Source of the DNA: Cryptomeria japonica
Lineage: Eukaryota; Streptophyta; Pinopsida; Cupressales; Cupressaceae
Direction: 5' to 3'
Assembly: GCF_030272615.1 (NCBI RefSeq)
Contig: NC_081414.1
Coordinates: 305,695,664-305,759,663 of the forward strand
Length of the DNA: 64,000 bases
Part shown: positions 23,245-35,230 of the stretch, in pieces
Position numbering within the stretch: position 1 is the first letter of the stretch
How the letters are laid out: the number at the start of each line of letters is the position of its first letter
Notes under the pieces: generated by a model
Seen by the model: only the letters and a program-made list of their open reading frames with translations
What the model was told of the DNA's origin: nothing
Database searches by the model: none
Program-made: the position numbers and the translations under genes

Positions 23245-23993
23245 TGTAATACCCGCCCTAGCGACTTTTCTTGGCATGGACATTATTTGTTATATTTGGT
23301 GATGTTGAACTCTATATTTCCTTGTTAGAGTAGATGATGAGACATATTTAGTTATATTTGCACCTTTATGGTTCAGTATGTTATCTGATGCATTAGTAAG
23401 TTAGGGGTTTCATTGGTTTATGTACATGATTTCATTATGATAATCTTTTCATATGGCTGCTATATTTTATATTTATTATCTCGAGCTAACAATGCTAACC
23501 CAACCATGCTTGGAATAGATTACTATATGAAATATCTGTAGGATGAGGGGAGGTAGTCGTAGTTACTCTACGGAGACCCACACGATGTCGCACTCCCCCT
23601 CCATGTTTATCATTTGTATATGGATATATATTTCGGTGATGTAGGATTGTAGGTACTGGGCATCGACTCCACCTAGCTACACAGGTCTGAGCATGCCTCT
23701 AAATCCTTGAATGTTGTTGTTGCAGAGATAACACCAAGGTTCCCACAAGTAAACCTATTGGACGTAGGTCTCCTGTTTAGGAAAATCACCCTATCTTGAG
23801 GGTTGGGCAATGTCATGTTTATGATGGGTATTGGGTTGAGTATTTTGATAGGTTCAGACTTATATTGTTCATATTTCTTTTTCATTATTTCTTTGATAGG
23901 ATACCTACACATTAAATGATTTAAGTGGTTTATGTTATGTTGCATTAAAAAGATGAAACAAAAGTAATATAGATTTATTATGTTATATTTATG

Positions 23994-24042
<49 letters not shown>

Positions 24043-25969
24043 GTGCACACATATATACCTACATATATATATATATATATATTGTATGTATGGGTAAAAT
24101 AAGATTTCTTTTTCATTAATTCTATATATATATATAAAAAGGATAAAATAAAAAGATCGAGGTTTAAAATAATGTTATATTAGTCAATAAGTTTTGAACC
24201 TATGACTTCTCTTGTATGAGTCTTGATAGTTACCGTTGAGCTATATGTGTTATTTGAGATTTTTATTAGCTATCTATTATTTAGTATGCTTATTTACGTG
24301 GGGTATCTATTAAATTTTAAATAAACTATTATAGTTAGTGTTAATAAATAATACCAACCATAGAGGTTGGAACAGTTGCTTCTCGTAAAACAACCTCTCC
24401 AACTATACAAGTTGGTATTATTTATTGAAGTTTGTATTTTTGGAGAAGCGGGTTGGTATTTTCCGGGAAGGTAATCAGAAGGAATTTGAAGGTTTAGGAG
24501 CGGGAAGAGAGATTTGCATAGGAAGAGGTTGGATTTTTGCTTGTTCTTTCTCAAAGGATTTTCTCCATAGGAACCAAGGTAGGCCTCATTCCAGGAAGAA
24601 TCCATGTGGCTTGCTTGTGCTATGCTTGCATAATTTAAATAAATATTAGATGAAAATTTAAATTTAAAAATCTGAGTGTTATTCTTGAAATACTTTCTTC
24701 TGCTTCTTTCTTTGTTTGTGTAAGGGATATGCTTGGCTGGGAAATTCAACCTAGAGAAAATGAGTGTCATGTTGGGAGTAATAACTCTTGTATTTGTTTT
24801 AGTTTTATTTTTTATAATTTTTAATTGTCCAAGTTTTCTTAGTTCTGATTCTGTTATTCATAACTTTCACTACGGATATTATTTGTCAAATCGCTTTAGT
24901 GAAAACGTAGAAATCTAGGCATACTAAAACATATTCAAAATTTAGGAAAATCCAACAGTTAGTTTGAATGTTATGTTCCCTGTCCCGAGACTAATTTTCT
25001 ATCAATAAAAAAAAAAAAAAAATTCATTGTTTGTGTCACTAGGGCATCAAATATCTTCCTCAAACTAAAACCAAATGATTATAAAATAAATGGATAAGAA
25101 ATAAAACTCCAAATATTATAATAATCCATCACCTTTTAATGATTTAAAATTAATTTATGAACATACTCTTTTACTCAACTCTATCAAAGAGGGTTTTAAA
25201 TAGTTTTAAGAAAATTTATTTAAACTTTTATTATAATCTTTGGTTGAGGCTAAAATTAAATATAAATCATTATACTATTTTCTCAAATATATTTCAGTCT
25301 TCACTCAAACCATTTATCAAGATAAATATCTATTAAACAACAGGAAACATGGTTCAATTTTAATAGGTTGTTGAGTTGTTCTTTGGGTTGATTTTCCTTC
25401 TTAGGGGTTTGGGTGCTTTCTATAGTAGGTACCTCTATTTTAAAGACTCTAATTCATGTATGTGAGGTGTTCATGATAAAAATAAAATAAAATGTTTTAT
25501 ATATGTTATGTATTGGCCACCTCCTTCTCATTCGTGATTGTGGCTTAGGGATATGGGTCAAACTCATCCTTATGGTTTGGAGTACATGGGAGAGTACTTG
25601 AACTTATATGCTTATTGTGTGAGATGAATCATTATTATTTTTATTTGATAAATGTTTTGAGTAGGGTAACTAGATACCCTAGGTGGGTGGCTCACTATAG
25701 GTTGCCAGGACCCAAAGTGGTTTCTAGGAGATCCTATGAGTGGGTTTAATTCAAGTGATAACCTTTTTAAAAATGAACTTGGGTTGGGTTGGGATATAAC
25801 ACACTAATACAAGATAAATGATTATTTTAGTCCATATAGGCCTGTTGGACTACCACGACCATTGTTACAGGCTGGGAGGATCCTTTTGAGAGGGGACCGC
25901 GATACATGGTAGGCAGGGTGGATCCCAACATTAAGGCTGTATGATGACACCCACCTAGTAGGTGTTTTG

Positions 25970-26007
<38 letters not shown>

Positions 26008-26928
26008 TGTTATTTGATGTTGTTATGTGATATGTGGTTCTTGTTTATTGTTTTGGGGAAACACGTCTCATGGCCTTAGTATTGCCCTAGTACTTACATG
26101 GACCTTGCTTTTATCTCCTAGCATGGGGGAGTGGACCTTTGTGGTTCCACATGGTTGGGTGGTAAATATTTTTTGAGGTGTGTTCGTGATCTCTTTTGAT
26201 GATTCTTCTTGATCCTTGATTGAAGATGTTGAAGACCTTTCTTTTGAGCTAGTACATTCAAATATTGTAAAGATTATTTGTAAGCCATGAATGGCCTCAT
26301 AATAAACATGTAATTTTATGAAAGCATTGTAAAAGGGAGGGTAGTTTATATGAACTATGATAAGGGATGATTACTTTGTATTTGAAAAAATGTTTAAAAA
26401 GTTATGTTACCCTTCCTAACCCATCCCTTTATGATCTTATTGTGTTGTTATGAAAATTGAGTAGAAGGCATTAATAGAAATTGCAATTGCATTATTATAT
26501 ATGTTGTTATCAAATGAAAAGTATTAATTGTATGGATGTTGTAAATAATAATCAAGGGAAAAATGATGCAAAGGATAGTTATTCATTCTATAGTGGGAAT
26601 GGGATTGTTTTGTACTTTTACTTGGGTCTCAAATGAAATGATAAAAGCTTTGTGGCGTATTCAATAGATAGTAAAGTTAATGTGTTGTGAAATATTATAT
26701 CATGCTCATAATTAAGAAGATCATTGTATGTTTATTTTATGCACATTATGTTATGTGTTAAGTTGTTATATCTTTCAATTATGTTGATGAACATTAAGGG
26801 GAACCTATAAGGGCATTAAGTATGTTTACTTTCTAGAGGTGGTAGATGTATGTTATATTAAAAACAAATTGTATCATATTTTGGAGCTTTTGTTCTTGTC
26901 CTACTGGGTTCCCTATCGGGGCATGACA
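23245..26928 (+). repeat. G2 3' LTR (3684 bp)
   Basis: It is nearly identical to 14848-18488. Length differences come mainly from an expanded AT run at 23998-24040, a second AT run near 24062-24083, and a CT run at 25975-26003. It ends GGGGCATGACA and is followed by AATGA. Confidence 0.93.
24343..24426. repeat. 84-base palindromic segment in G2 3' LTR
   Basis: Perfect 16-bp outer arms AATAAATAATACCAAC (24343-24358) and GTTGGTATTATTTATT (24411-24426). Inner arms CCAACC/GGTTGG (24354-24359, 24365-24370), CCAACT/AGTTGG (24399-24404, 24410-24415) and AGAGGTTG/CAACCTCT (24362-24369, 24391-24398). Confidence 0.85.
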
Positions 26929-26933
26929 AATGA
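26929..26933 (+). repeat. Right target-site duplication of G2
   Basis: AATGA, matching 14843-14847. The N1 LTR sequence resumes here. Confidence 0.85.
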
Positions 26934-27265
26934 TCCAATGATCCATAACACCCTTATAGTACTAGAAAGATGAGGAATGCAATGCATTCCTTCGCAACAA
27001 TCAAAACTAGTACATATTGTGGTCATGATCATCTAAACATAATCCAATGCTCACGAGACCATATAGAGTACACATATACTCTAGAAACACGTTAAGTTAT
27101 CCTATTTTCCATCTAGATCATTCAAAGATAGATTCTGATCATCCACCTAACCTCTGAAGAATATATACACATTTTGTGCTCAATCAAAGAAATATATACA
27201 CAACTAGACTTCATTCAGACTATAGAGTTGACATGAATGACAATTTGAATGCTATACTTAGAACA

Positions 27266-27280
27266 ATCTCCCCCTTTGTC
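27266..27280 (-). promoter_or_regulatory. Polypurine tract of N1
   Basis: On the minus strand GACAAAGGGGGAGAT lies directly before the 3' LTR start TGTTCTAAG. This fixes the orientation of N1. Confidence 0.85.
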
Positions 27281-27554
27281 ATTGATAGAAACACTTGTGC
27301 CAACACATAACCTAACACAAAAAACTTCTCCCTTTTTGACATCAAAGACAAAGGGTATACAAAAGCTATACAACATAACTTACTCCCCCTATGTACAATG
27401 CCTATCAATAGAAGTACTTCAAGAAAAGAAAGAAAAAAAGAGAAACCTCACAAATGACTTATCTACATATTTTGCAAGGTAGGAGAAATGATGTCTCTAT
27501 GAATAGCTTTTAGTTTTGACCAAGAAGAACTGCAATAAACCTCCATAGAAGTTC

Positions 27555-29624
27555 ATTAACACTTTCTATTTGTCATCTTTGGAGAGGAAAACAAAGACTT
27601 TACTACTTCTACTTCAACTTTGACAACAATATCATCCAATTGTCTAATAATCCTTTTGATATCCTTAAGATCTTCACCCATCACCAAACTCACTCTTTCC
27701 TTCTTTCAGAACCTTTCATTAAGAGCTTGTTGGATTTTACCTCTAGAAACTTCAAACAATGGAATACAAACATTATCAATAGCAATGGTTTGGATATCAT
27801 TCTCTTTCAATATGCCTTTGTTCCTCTTCTCTATCATTGCCTCATATAAATTCTTAGGAACAAAATCTTGAATATCACTTAGACTTTTATCAAAGATAAT
27901 CTTAAATCTGATCATAACCTTCTCAATTATTTTTTTATCAACTCAACATGATTCATCATAGATATCCACAACATAATCCAAAGATTTTCTATCACAAAAT
28001 GCACTAACAAGCCTATCTAATTTAAGAGATTGGACATGCAAATCTACCTTTGGTTCTTCTTTCTTATCTCCTTTCTTTTGACTTCTCTTCTTCAACTCAT
28101 ACTTCCTTTTGGTAGAGGTTTGTCCTCTTTTCTTCTTTATAGGAGGCACAAAGTTAGCTTCTTCTATGTCTTCCATCTTAGACCTCTTGGTCCTAGGACT
28201 GATAACAATTTTTTCTTTATCACCTTCCTCATCACTACTACTTTCAGCCTCTTCAACTTCTACTTCCCCAATGATAAGCTTTCTTTGTGCTTTTTTCTTT
28301 TTCCTTGGTCCTTTGTTCTCATTGGATGTAGTCTTTACAAGATTTCTAGAGGAACTCAACATGACTAGAGGTGATGTAGGTATTGATCTTGTCAATATAT
28401 GTGCATAGATGTTTACAGCTTTGGGCAGGCCCATATTATTGAATATATTCTTAATTCTTTTGTCATCCCTTAATAAACCTTTCATTTCTTATCTTTGCTT
28501 CAATTTCCTCCACAGTTCCAAAGTGGGGTTCATTAGGGTCTCTTTCCAATCCATAATCTTATCTTTAGCTAATTCTTTAGGAACTTCATATGGAAGTTTC
28601 AAACTAGATGCAATCCTCGGTTCAACAACTATAATGTATGAATTATCTTTGCTCACAAGAAAGGTAAATGAATTTTTGTACTTCAGGACCAAGTTTGGAG
28701 GAAACTTGTTCCTCTCTTGCATTCTTATTTGAAAATATTTAAAGAATCCACCAAAATTTCTTCTATATGACCTATCATTTAGACTAAAACCCTTAACATA
28801 TTGTCATAAATGAACTCTGATAGGCATAGACTTCTCCCATACATAATTGTCCCTTTTAGGAAGCGCATTCGTAAACATAAAGGATAGGAAAATAATCAAA
28901 GAACCATATTTATATGGATACTTAATTTTCTTCATATTTTCCAAATTATCCATCAAGTGTGCCAACATCAGCTCATATAGTTCAAAACTATCTTTGCATA
29001 CTATCATCGAGATTGTTGTATGAATTGCAATGGTGGTCACAAAACCCTCCCGGTTCTAAAAGTAAACCTTGTAAGCTATCCCTTTGGTCACATACTTTAC
29101 TCCTAATCTGTGATGTCTTCTATGGTCATTTCTCTTCCATCCCACCTTGAACCATTTAATTCTGAAAATGTACCATTCTTCATTAATTTCTTTACCAGTA
29201 GGTTTTCATTTGCACACAAATTGGTTAAAGCCCTAATAGCATCCTTTGTAATTTTATACAAATTATCCAAGAATGTTGTGTCACCATGAATGTATGTTAA
29301 AATGATCTTCATTTACTCTATCTCATTAGAAAAATTAGGAAATACTCTTTAGATATTTAACCCTAACTATGCAATCTTCTTAGACTAGCTTTTAATGGTG
29401 ATTGAGTTTTCTTTTGTTAAATCATTTTAGAGATTATTGAATTTTGAGTGACTTACCTCTTCCATTTCAGCATGTATATAAGTCCCGACATCCTTGATGT
29501 ATAGACAATGAAGTGGAAATTTTGAAAATACACCTTCAATATCTTTATCGATTGCCACATACATATGTGACTTGAGCATTGGTTGTGGCTTTAGCTCAAG
29601 ATCAATGACAACTGGAATTGACAT
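27555..29624 (-). pseudogene. N1 long ORF, unknown non-pol protein (about 690 codons)
   Basis: Reading minus strand from 'MSIPVVIDLELKPQP' at 29624, a protein of roughly 690 codons can be followed across a handful of stops and frameshifts. Blocks include 'KDIEGVFSKFPLHCLYIKD', 'MKIILTYIHGDTTFLDN', 'TIAIHTTISMIV', 'YKYGSLIIFLSFMFTNALP' and 'KFPPNLVLKYKNSFTFLV'. The C-terminal third (27943-28485) is strongly basic with acidic patches ('GPRKKKKAQRK', 'EESSSDEEGDKEK'-like, 'KKRSQKKGDKKEE'), suggesting nuclear localisation or nucleic-acid binding, then 'DYVVDIYDES'. No gag, protease, RT or integrase motif is present. I do not recognise a named family; it is the only substantial product of this LTR element. 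Confidence 0.6.
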
Positions 29625-30078
29625 ATTTTAGGCAACTAGGGTTTTCTTCTAGAAAACACTTCAATCACTCTTAATCACACTAAAATAATCTTCTCAAATA
29701 GGAGCTCTTGAAATCAAATTTGCAAATGAATAAATGAGCTAACAAAATTCCAATATATTCATATCAGCTAGGATCTGACAGATATTAAATGTACTCTCAT
29801 AGACATATTTTCAAAAAGATGATAAATACATTGTTTTGTTACTTTTCTCAATTAATTGTGTTGCGAACCAACTAGATCATCCGAAGTCCTCTAGAAATGA
29901 ATTCCTTAACTCTTCCATGCTGAAATAAATTCAATATTGAACTACATGGGGGCTCTTAAGGTATTTCAACTCCCTCCCTTAGACCTAACTATCTTTATGA
30001 ATTTCTAGAAGAGGTCTTAACACCCATAGTAGGTGCAGATCCATCTTCATTCTTTTCTTCAACCTTATTTTTTATTTC

Positions 30079-30360
30079 TTAACTCAAGTCAATTTGTTCT
30101 TTAGCATTTTTCAGTTCCTTCCTCAATTTATGTACTTCCTTTTCAAGTCTGGTACATTCCTTAGTTTTTCTATTCAACTTTGTGTCAATATCATCCATAG
30201 CTTTCATTCCTTCATCGAGTAGCTTTCTTAGGTAGGCAACTTTGTCTTCAACCTTCTTGCACATGAATCTGGTTTCATTCAAAATCTGCCAAAGTGGATC
30301 CCAATTCTCTTTCCATATCAATGATACCTTCAACTTCCCAATCATGTCGTTCCATAGCAT
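30079..30360 (-). CDS. N1 5' small ORF, coiled-coil, unknown function
   Basis: The 93-codon minus-strand frame lies just after the N1 primer site and ahead of the long ORF. Its second half is a charged heptad-like helix ('YLRKLLDEGMKAMDDIDTKL', then 'LEKEVHKLRKELKNAKEQI'). Upstream in the same element direction the sequence is short and noncoding. It may be the remnant of a longer N-terminal region of an N1 protein rather than a gene of its own. Confidence 0.4.
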   Translation of the reverse strand: MLWNDMIGKLKVSLIWKENWDPLWQILNETRFMCKKVEDKVAYLRKLLDEGMKAMDDIDTKLNRKTKECTRLEKEVHKLRKELKNAKEQIDLS

Positions 30361-30437
30361 TCATATCCTCAGATTCAAACATAGGGTTTAAATTTTGGAT
30401 CTACTTTAGTGGTTAAACTATCTCTTCAGGAACCAAA

Positions 30438-30449
30438 GCTCTGATACCA
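30438..30449 (-). promoter_or_regulatory. Primer-binding site of N1, tRNA-iMet type
   Basis: GCTCTGATACCA on the plus strand is TGGTATCAGAGC on the minus strand, two bases inside the LTR edge at 30452. Confidence 0.9.
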
Positions 30450-30667
30450 ATTGTTGAACACTATTGGATGTTGAGAGGGGGGTGAATTGACATATACCAA
30501 AAATTGTATAGATTAAATTAATTAAACCAAGATCTCCATTCAATAGATATGCAAGAAAGTAAATAATAAAAGTTGTAAAAGCATCCACACAAGAACACTG
30601 GGATTTTTTATGTGGAAAACCCAAACTAGGAAAAACCATAGTGAGATTCAACTCGCAATATATATAT

Positions 30668-31901
30668 TGTTAGCAACAACAAGGAATGAAAACTGAGAGG
30701 GGGGTGAATAATTTTTCACCGGATCTACAAACTTAACTACAAAATAGATATGATAAACTGCAACAATAATAAAGATAAGAAAATTAACAACACAATACAA
30801 AACACCAATATTTTGACGTGGAAAACCCAGTTAAGGGAAAAACCGTGGTGGGAACCTACCCACCATAAGATGATACTCTGCAGTAGTATGTGAAAATATT
30901 ATAATGGGGAATGCACAGGCATTCAGGCACACTACCTAGAGCTCACTACTCAAAAGACAATGGTTTGGAAGGCTACAACCCTCAATGAAGTCTCATTGAC
31001 TTACAACAAGACTTAGACTACAATCTAGAAGAAATGAACTGCAATAATAGCATCTACAAATGCCAGATGACAGTTTCGGTTAAGCATAATTGTCTGCCTT
31101 GTAACACCAATCTCTCCTCAATAACAACAACAAAGGATAAATCACTTTTTTGCACATACACCACTATCTGATAATAGAAACTGCCTCGATATCCAAATTA
31201 CATGACAACATCACCTATTTATACAATTCATCAACCTTGACAACAAAGTCGGCTAAGCCCTCAACCCTCAATTACAAAATTACATCACACGATACAAAGA
31301 TTGACCACGGGACCAATATAATGATTTACATGACATAACATGGACCTAATTCAAATTCCCAAACATGCAATACCACCGAAAATCATGCCAAGATCAACCG
31401 CAACATGCTACACCACCAAGAATACCGCATAACATGAAAATCAGCACCGGTTCATCAAAATCAACAAAAAATTGCACAACGTTCAATGTGGATCGACAAA
31501 ACAAATAGGACACAATCAAGAAACACCAACAAGCATGTTAGAATCATCATTAGCAGCTGCACCAACACCACTTATCAAATCTTCATCTGTCAACATCTAA
31601 AACTCAAGAACACTCAAACAACAACAACTGTCATGAAGAAAGATAACTTGTGGAGGACCAAATAATGAACCATCTGAAATGAAGATACACAAGACCATCC
31701 CAAATAATATCCCAAAATATCAGCATACAAATTGATCACACTGGAATATACCGGAGGAAATATTGAACTCTACAAAGCACCAAAATTGCAAAACTGGATC
31801 ATAAGATCTTTCCAATCTGCAATCATCGGATCAATTCATAGGAATATGTTGACATAAATGAAAACAACATATCCTAGCAGCAACAATGCATAACAATATC
31901 C

Positions 31902-31905
<4 letters not shown>
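30668..31905 (-). mobile_element. Solo LTR (copia-like) inside N1 5' LTR
   Basis: It begins TGTTAGCAACAAC and ends TATCCAACA (plus strand) and breaks the N1 LTR within an AT run. It contains GAGAGGGGGGTGAAT and a GACGTGGAAAACCC...GGGAAAAACCGTGGTGGGA block, both also found in the N1 and C1 LTRs in the same orientation. No internal genes are present, so recombination between two LTRs probably left this one. The duplication cannot be read because both flanks are simple repeats. Confidence 0.75.

Positions 31906-31954
<49 letters not shown>
31904..31954. repeat. CA/TA microsatellite
   Basis: A run of CA followed by TA at the edge of the solo LTR. Confidence 0.9.
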
Positions 31955-31955
<1 letters not shown>

Positions 31956-32928
31956 GTGCTTACAAATATTTTAGGTCATGGGCCAAGGAGCTCAATGCTC
32001 CAGACATGCAAACTAAGGTGTAGTGCCTCAAAACAAGATACAAATAAAAAACTTGCACAACTAAAGAACAATTCTTCAGGGAAAGATACAAAACATCCGT
32101 TTAGATACAATTGAAATAAAAGATTGAATTGTATAGGAGACTGGCATCTATCATTATGCAGATAACAATTCAATAATCAAAGCTCATCTAACTTATTTTT
32201 CACTGTGACACTTTTCAACCTTTGTTTCACTCCAAACTCACATCATGTATCACTCTATATCAACTACATATTACTCTCATAATAACCCAATTGATCTTCG
32301 CTATATATATCAACTAGATCAACAATGTTCTTCATAAGGTCAACCAAAAGTATATGTATCATGTATATTTACTATCAGCCCAAAAATGGTCCATACACCT
32401 TATTTGGAATGCACGAGGACATTATATCGAGTCAACACACCATCCAAAATTCTTCAAAAAATATTATATGTGCACCATATGCAACCATACGCAAAAAAAT
32501 GCCTTGTTAATGTACATAAAGTTTTAATCTGGACCGAAATTGAAATAAGAGGACCACCAAAAAAGAAGTTAAGATATTCTATGAGCATGATTTGATGACC
32601 CATAACACCCTTATAGTACTAGAAAGATGAGGAAAGCTATGCGTTCCTTCACAATAATCAAAACTTGTACAAACTTTGGTCATAATCATCTAAGTGTAAC
32701 CCAATGTTGACCAGACCACACAGAGTACACATATACTCTAGAAACACATCATGCTATTCTTATTTTCCATCTAGAACATGTGAAGATATATTTTAATCAT
32801 CCACCTAACATAGAAAACATATATACACATTTTGTGCTCAGCTGAACCAATATGCACACAACTAGACCTCATCTAGACTAAAGAGTTTACATCAATGACA
32901 ATCTAAATGGCATATTTGCAACATACAG

Positions 32929-34397
32929 TGTCCCCATGATGCCACAAAGGATTTCAACAATTATCTTTACTATCAAGGTACCCTCTGAGTGACTAAAACC
33001 CATAAAAAAATGCCCAAAATTTAGAAAGCACTCGAGTGCCCATTACAAAGAAAGGAAATTGTTTTTTATTGCTAATAATTGCTTAATATGTAGGGTGTGA
33101 GGATAAAATTTGAATAAATTCTCTTGAGAATGAGAAATGTGTTTATGATTGTAATTATCAAAATCTCTTATTTTTGGGACATGATGGACAGAGTTGAGAT
33201 CTAGAGCACGATGTTATAAAAAGAAGATACAATCCCACAATGAAAATGCACTAACAAAAAATCAAAGGAGAACCAACCGCTTCACCATTTGATTTCTCAA
33301 AAGTAATAGAGGAAATTCAAAATCGCATCAAAAATCTTAAGGATCATTGCAACGAAATAGGGATCTCTCCATATCAGATCATGGGGATATCATGATGTCA
33401 TCCTACTCCATCATCTAGTTGTGACAATCAAGATACCCATGTAAAGGACAAACCAATTACATGGAAGGGAATATTTCAACATTTAAAGATTACCTTGCAC
33501 TCTAAATGGTGTGATCATTTCTTGGTAAAAGTGAGCTATTGTAAATGCTTTGTTTGTCCTCTAGTCTAAGTCATCAGTGTTGAGATTAGATCCACCCTTG
33601 ACCTTGTTCTAGGTTTTTCTTCCCTTTCCTTCACAAGGAAACACTTTTTTCTTTTAATTTTTGGAGTTGAGATATTGATGGAAAGCATTATTGAACAGAT
33701 AAATGTGAACTTTGCTAAAGTTACTATGGTTCATCATGTTATCATGGTTCTCATCCCAATTTAGGAAGTAGTTTCAAACATTGATAGGCATATGTTTATT
33801 TATTTGATGAATTCCAAAGTCAAATCATATTTGTGCTTATAGTCTAATTGAAATAAGTCTTAGGTTTAAAGGAATTTTCAATATGAAAGTCTATTTAGTA
33901 TTTTCATTAGAGGCTTGCATCTCTTTTCCTTAAGCTATGATTGATTATGGTGAAAGAGAAAGTTGGTTTCAAGGGATTTCTCTACATGAGCATTTTATTT
34001 GTCTTTGGGTTAGTTGTTTTTAGACAATTTAGTCATCCCTTCTCTCTTTTCTCTTTCTGACCTTGATCTTTTGTCTTTTATTCTAAAATTTGAGTCAATA
34101 CGAGCTTAGTTGCAAATATAATTTGTAGAATCATTTACAAATACTCAAACATACATACATTTGAAAATATGTTTGAGTGTCTTTGGAAGAGTTTCAATGT
34201 CCCCATATTACCCTTGTGTGTTATTAGCAAGTGCACATAAAACCACTAAGCTATCTAACATTGACATGACCTAACCTTCTTGAACCTTCCAGGGTGAATG
34301 TATCTTTATTAATAAGGTTCATTTCCCTTTGAAGAGACATAATGATACTCAATGTATTGTTATTTCAGTTGGTAGGTGCTAAAACCACCAATCAACA
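32929..34397 (+). repeat. G1 5' LTR, second part
   Basis: Starts TGTCCCCATGATGCC right after N1 and aligns with 41011-42389 (TGGTCCCCCTGACACC and onwards): 'GATACAATCCCACA', 'ATCAAAGGAGAACCAACC', 'TTACTATGGTTCAT' and 'TATGGTTCTCATCCC' are shared in order. It ends near ATCAACA. The copies are clearly diverged, so G1 is old. Confidence 0.75.
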
Positions 34398-34615
34398 GAT
34401 TAGCACTAGGAGGGCAAGCTAGAATCTACTCACTATTTAGATAGTACCAGATTTGCTTCAACAAGTGAGGAATTGTTGTCTCTCAACCAACATAGTAGGA
34501 CTAGAAAGGATGAAGGAAAATATTTTCATGGTTGTGGATTTTCTATTCCTAGATATTTCCATTTGAATACTCTAACCCTCCAACTCATCACCAAAATCTA
34601 GTCCCACCTTTTGTT

Positions 34616-35230
34616 ATGGCATGGTTCACAACTAATCCTTCCCTAGTCAATTTTGTAGTATATCATGATATGCCCAAGAAACCTAATAAGTTCTTCCCCA
34701 AATTCCATGGAAGTGACCCCAAAATAATAATGGAAGAACATATAAATATATTTGAATATTATTTGCACAACTAGAGAATAGAGCATCAAGATGTAATGCG
34801 CAGACATTTCTCTTACTCCCTAGGAGATAAACCTCTCATTGGTTTGTTCACTTACCTAGAAGATCTATTACCTCTTGGCATTTTGAAGAATTCCTTCCTA
34901 TCTAGATTTAGGGTTCCTATTAACCCCTTTAATTTATATAGGAAAATTGGGGAAATTAGGAGGCAAGATAATGAGTTGATTAGCTTATTTAATAATAGGT
35001 TCCATAAATCTTATACTAGATTGCAAGACCCATACCTTCTAGCTAATTTTTGTGAGAGGAATCATTCCACCCCTCAACAATCTTATTGAATCCTGCAAAA
35101 GTCGTCAAAGTCCATTAAAATTTGCACAATCAGGAGTAGGTCCAATGAACCATGTAGGAATGCCTATGGTAACCAACCAAATCTAGGGCATCAATAAGGC
35201 CTTATTACATCATACTTAAATGTTGAATCA
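34616..35230 (+). pseudogene. G1 gag relic
   Basis: From an ATG at 34616 the frame reads 'NKFFPKFHGSDPKI', 'EEHINIFEYYLHN', 'IEHQDVMRRHFSYSLGDKP', 'FNLYRKIGEIRRQDNELIS' and 'FNNRFHKSYTRLQ', the retrotransposon gag domain with its usual 'F.G...P..H...F' opening. One TAG interrupts it near 34772 and the frame ends at 35089. The capsid function is lost. It lies shortly after the 5' LTR, as expected. Confidence 0.75.

Larger units (their letters stand above)
14848..26928 (+). mobile_element. Ty3/gypsy chromovirus-type element G2, 12.1 kb, complete but dead
   Basis: Complete structure: 5' LTR, iMet primer site, gag, protease, RT, RNase H, integrase, chromodomain relic, polypurine tract and 3' LTR, flanked by AATGA on both sides. 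LTRs start TGTAATACCC and end GCATGACA. LTR length (3.64 and 3.68 kb), the TGTAATACCC start and a C-terminal chromodomain match the Tekay/Del group of chromoviruses. The two LTRs differ only by scattered substitutions and microsatellite length, so it is a fairly young insertion. Gag-pol carries about a dozen stops and at least two frameshifts. Confidence 0.93.
13997..27265 (-). repeat. N1 3' LTR, split by G2
   Basis: It runs 13997-14847 and resumes at 26929 to 27265 after the G2 insertion, about 1.2 kb net. It matches the other N1 LTR along its length, for example 'ATGTTGAGAGGGG', 'ATCCACACAAGAACACT', 'TCACTC' or 'CTCTCATAATAACCCAA', 'CCTTATAGTACTAGAAAGAT' and 'ATATACTCTAGAAACAC'. Confidence 0.85.
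13997..32923 (-). mobile_element. Non-autonomous LTR element N1 (minus strand), itself interrupted
   Basis: Two LTRs beginning (plus strand) TGTTGAACACTA and ending ACA flank a 3.2-kb internal region that has a tRNA-iMet primer site at 30438-30449 and a polypurine tract at 27266-27280, both placing the element on the minus strand. There is no reverse transcriptase, protease or integrase; the interior encodes one long unknown protein and a coiled-coil piece. The flanking 5-mers are TATGA and TACAG, which differ only by transitions and may be an eroded target-site duplication. LTR motifs resemble those of the copia element C1. Confidence 0.85.
30452..32923 (-). repeat. N1 5' LTR, split by a solo LTR
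   Basis: Plus-strand edges TGTTGAACACTATTGG and TTTGCAACA. It is interrupted from 30668 to 31905 and also expanded by a CA/TA microsatellite. Net length is about 1.2 kb, matching the split 3' LTR. Confidence 0.85.

Noticed and set aside
24294-24770. 158-codon minus-strand frame in the G2 3' LTR
   Set aside because: The equivalent stretch in the 5' LTR is broken by a stop, and it overlaps the palindromic segment; it is LTR sequence, not a gene.
28030-28408. Two plus-strand frames of 99-112 codons
   Set aside because: Shadows of the N1 protein on the minus strand, where codon texture and continuity across neighbouring blocks are much better.
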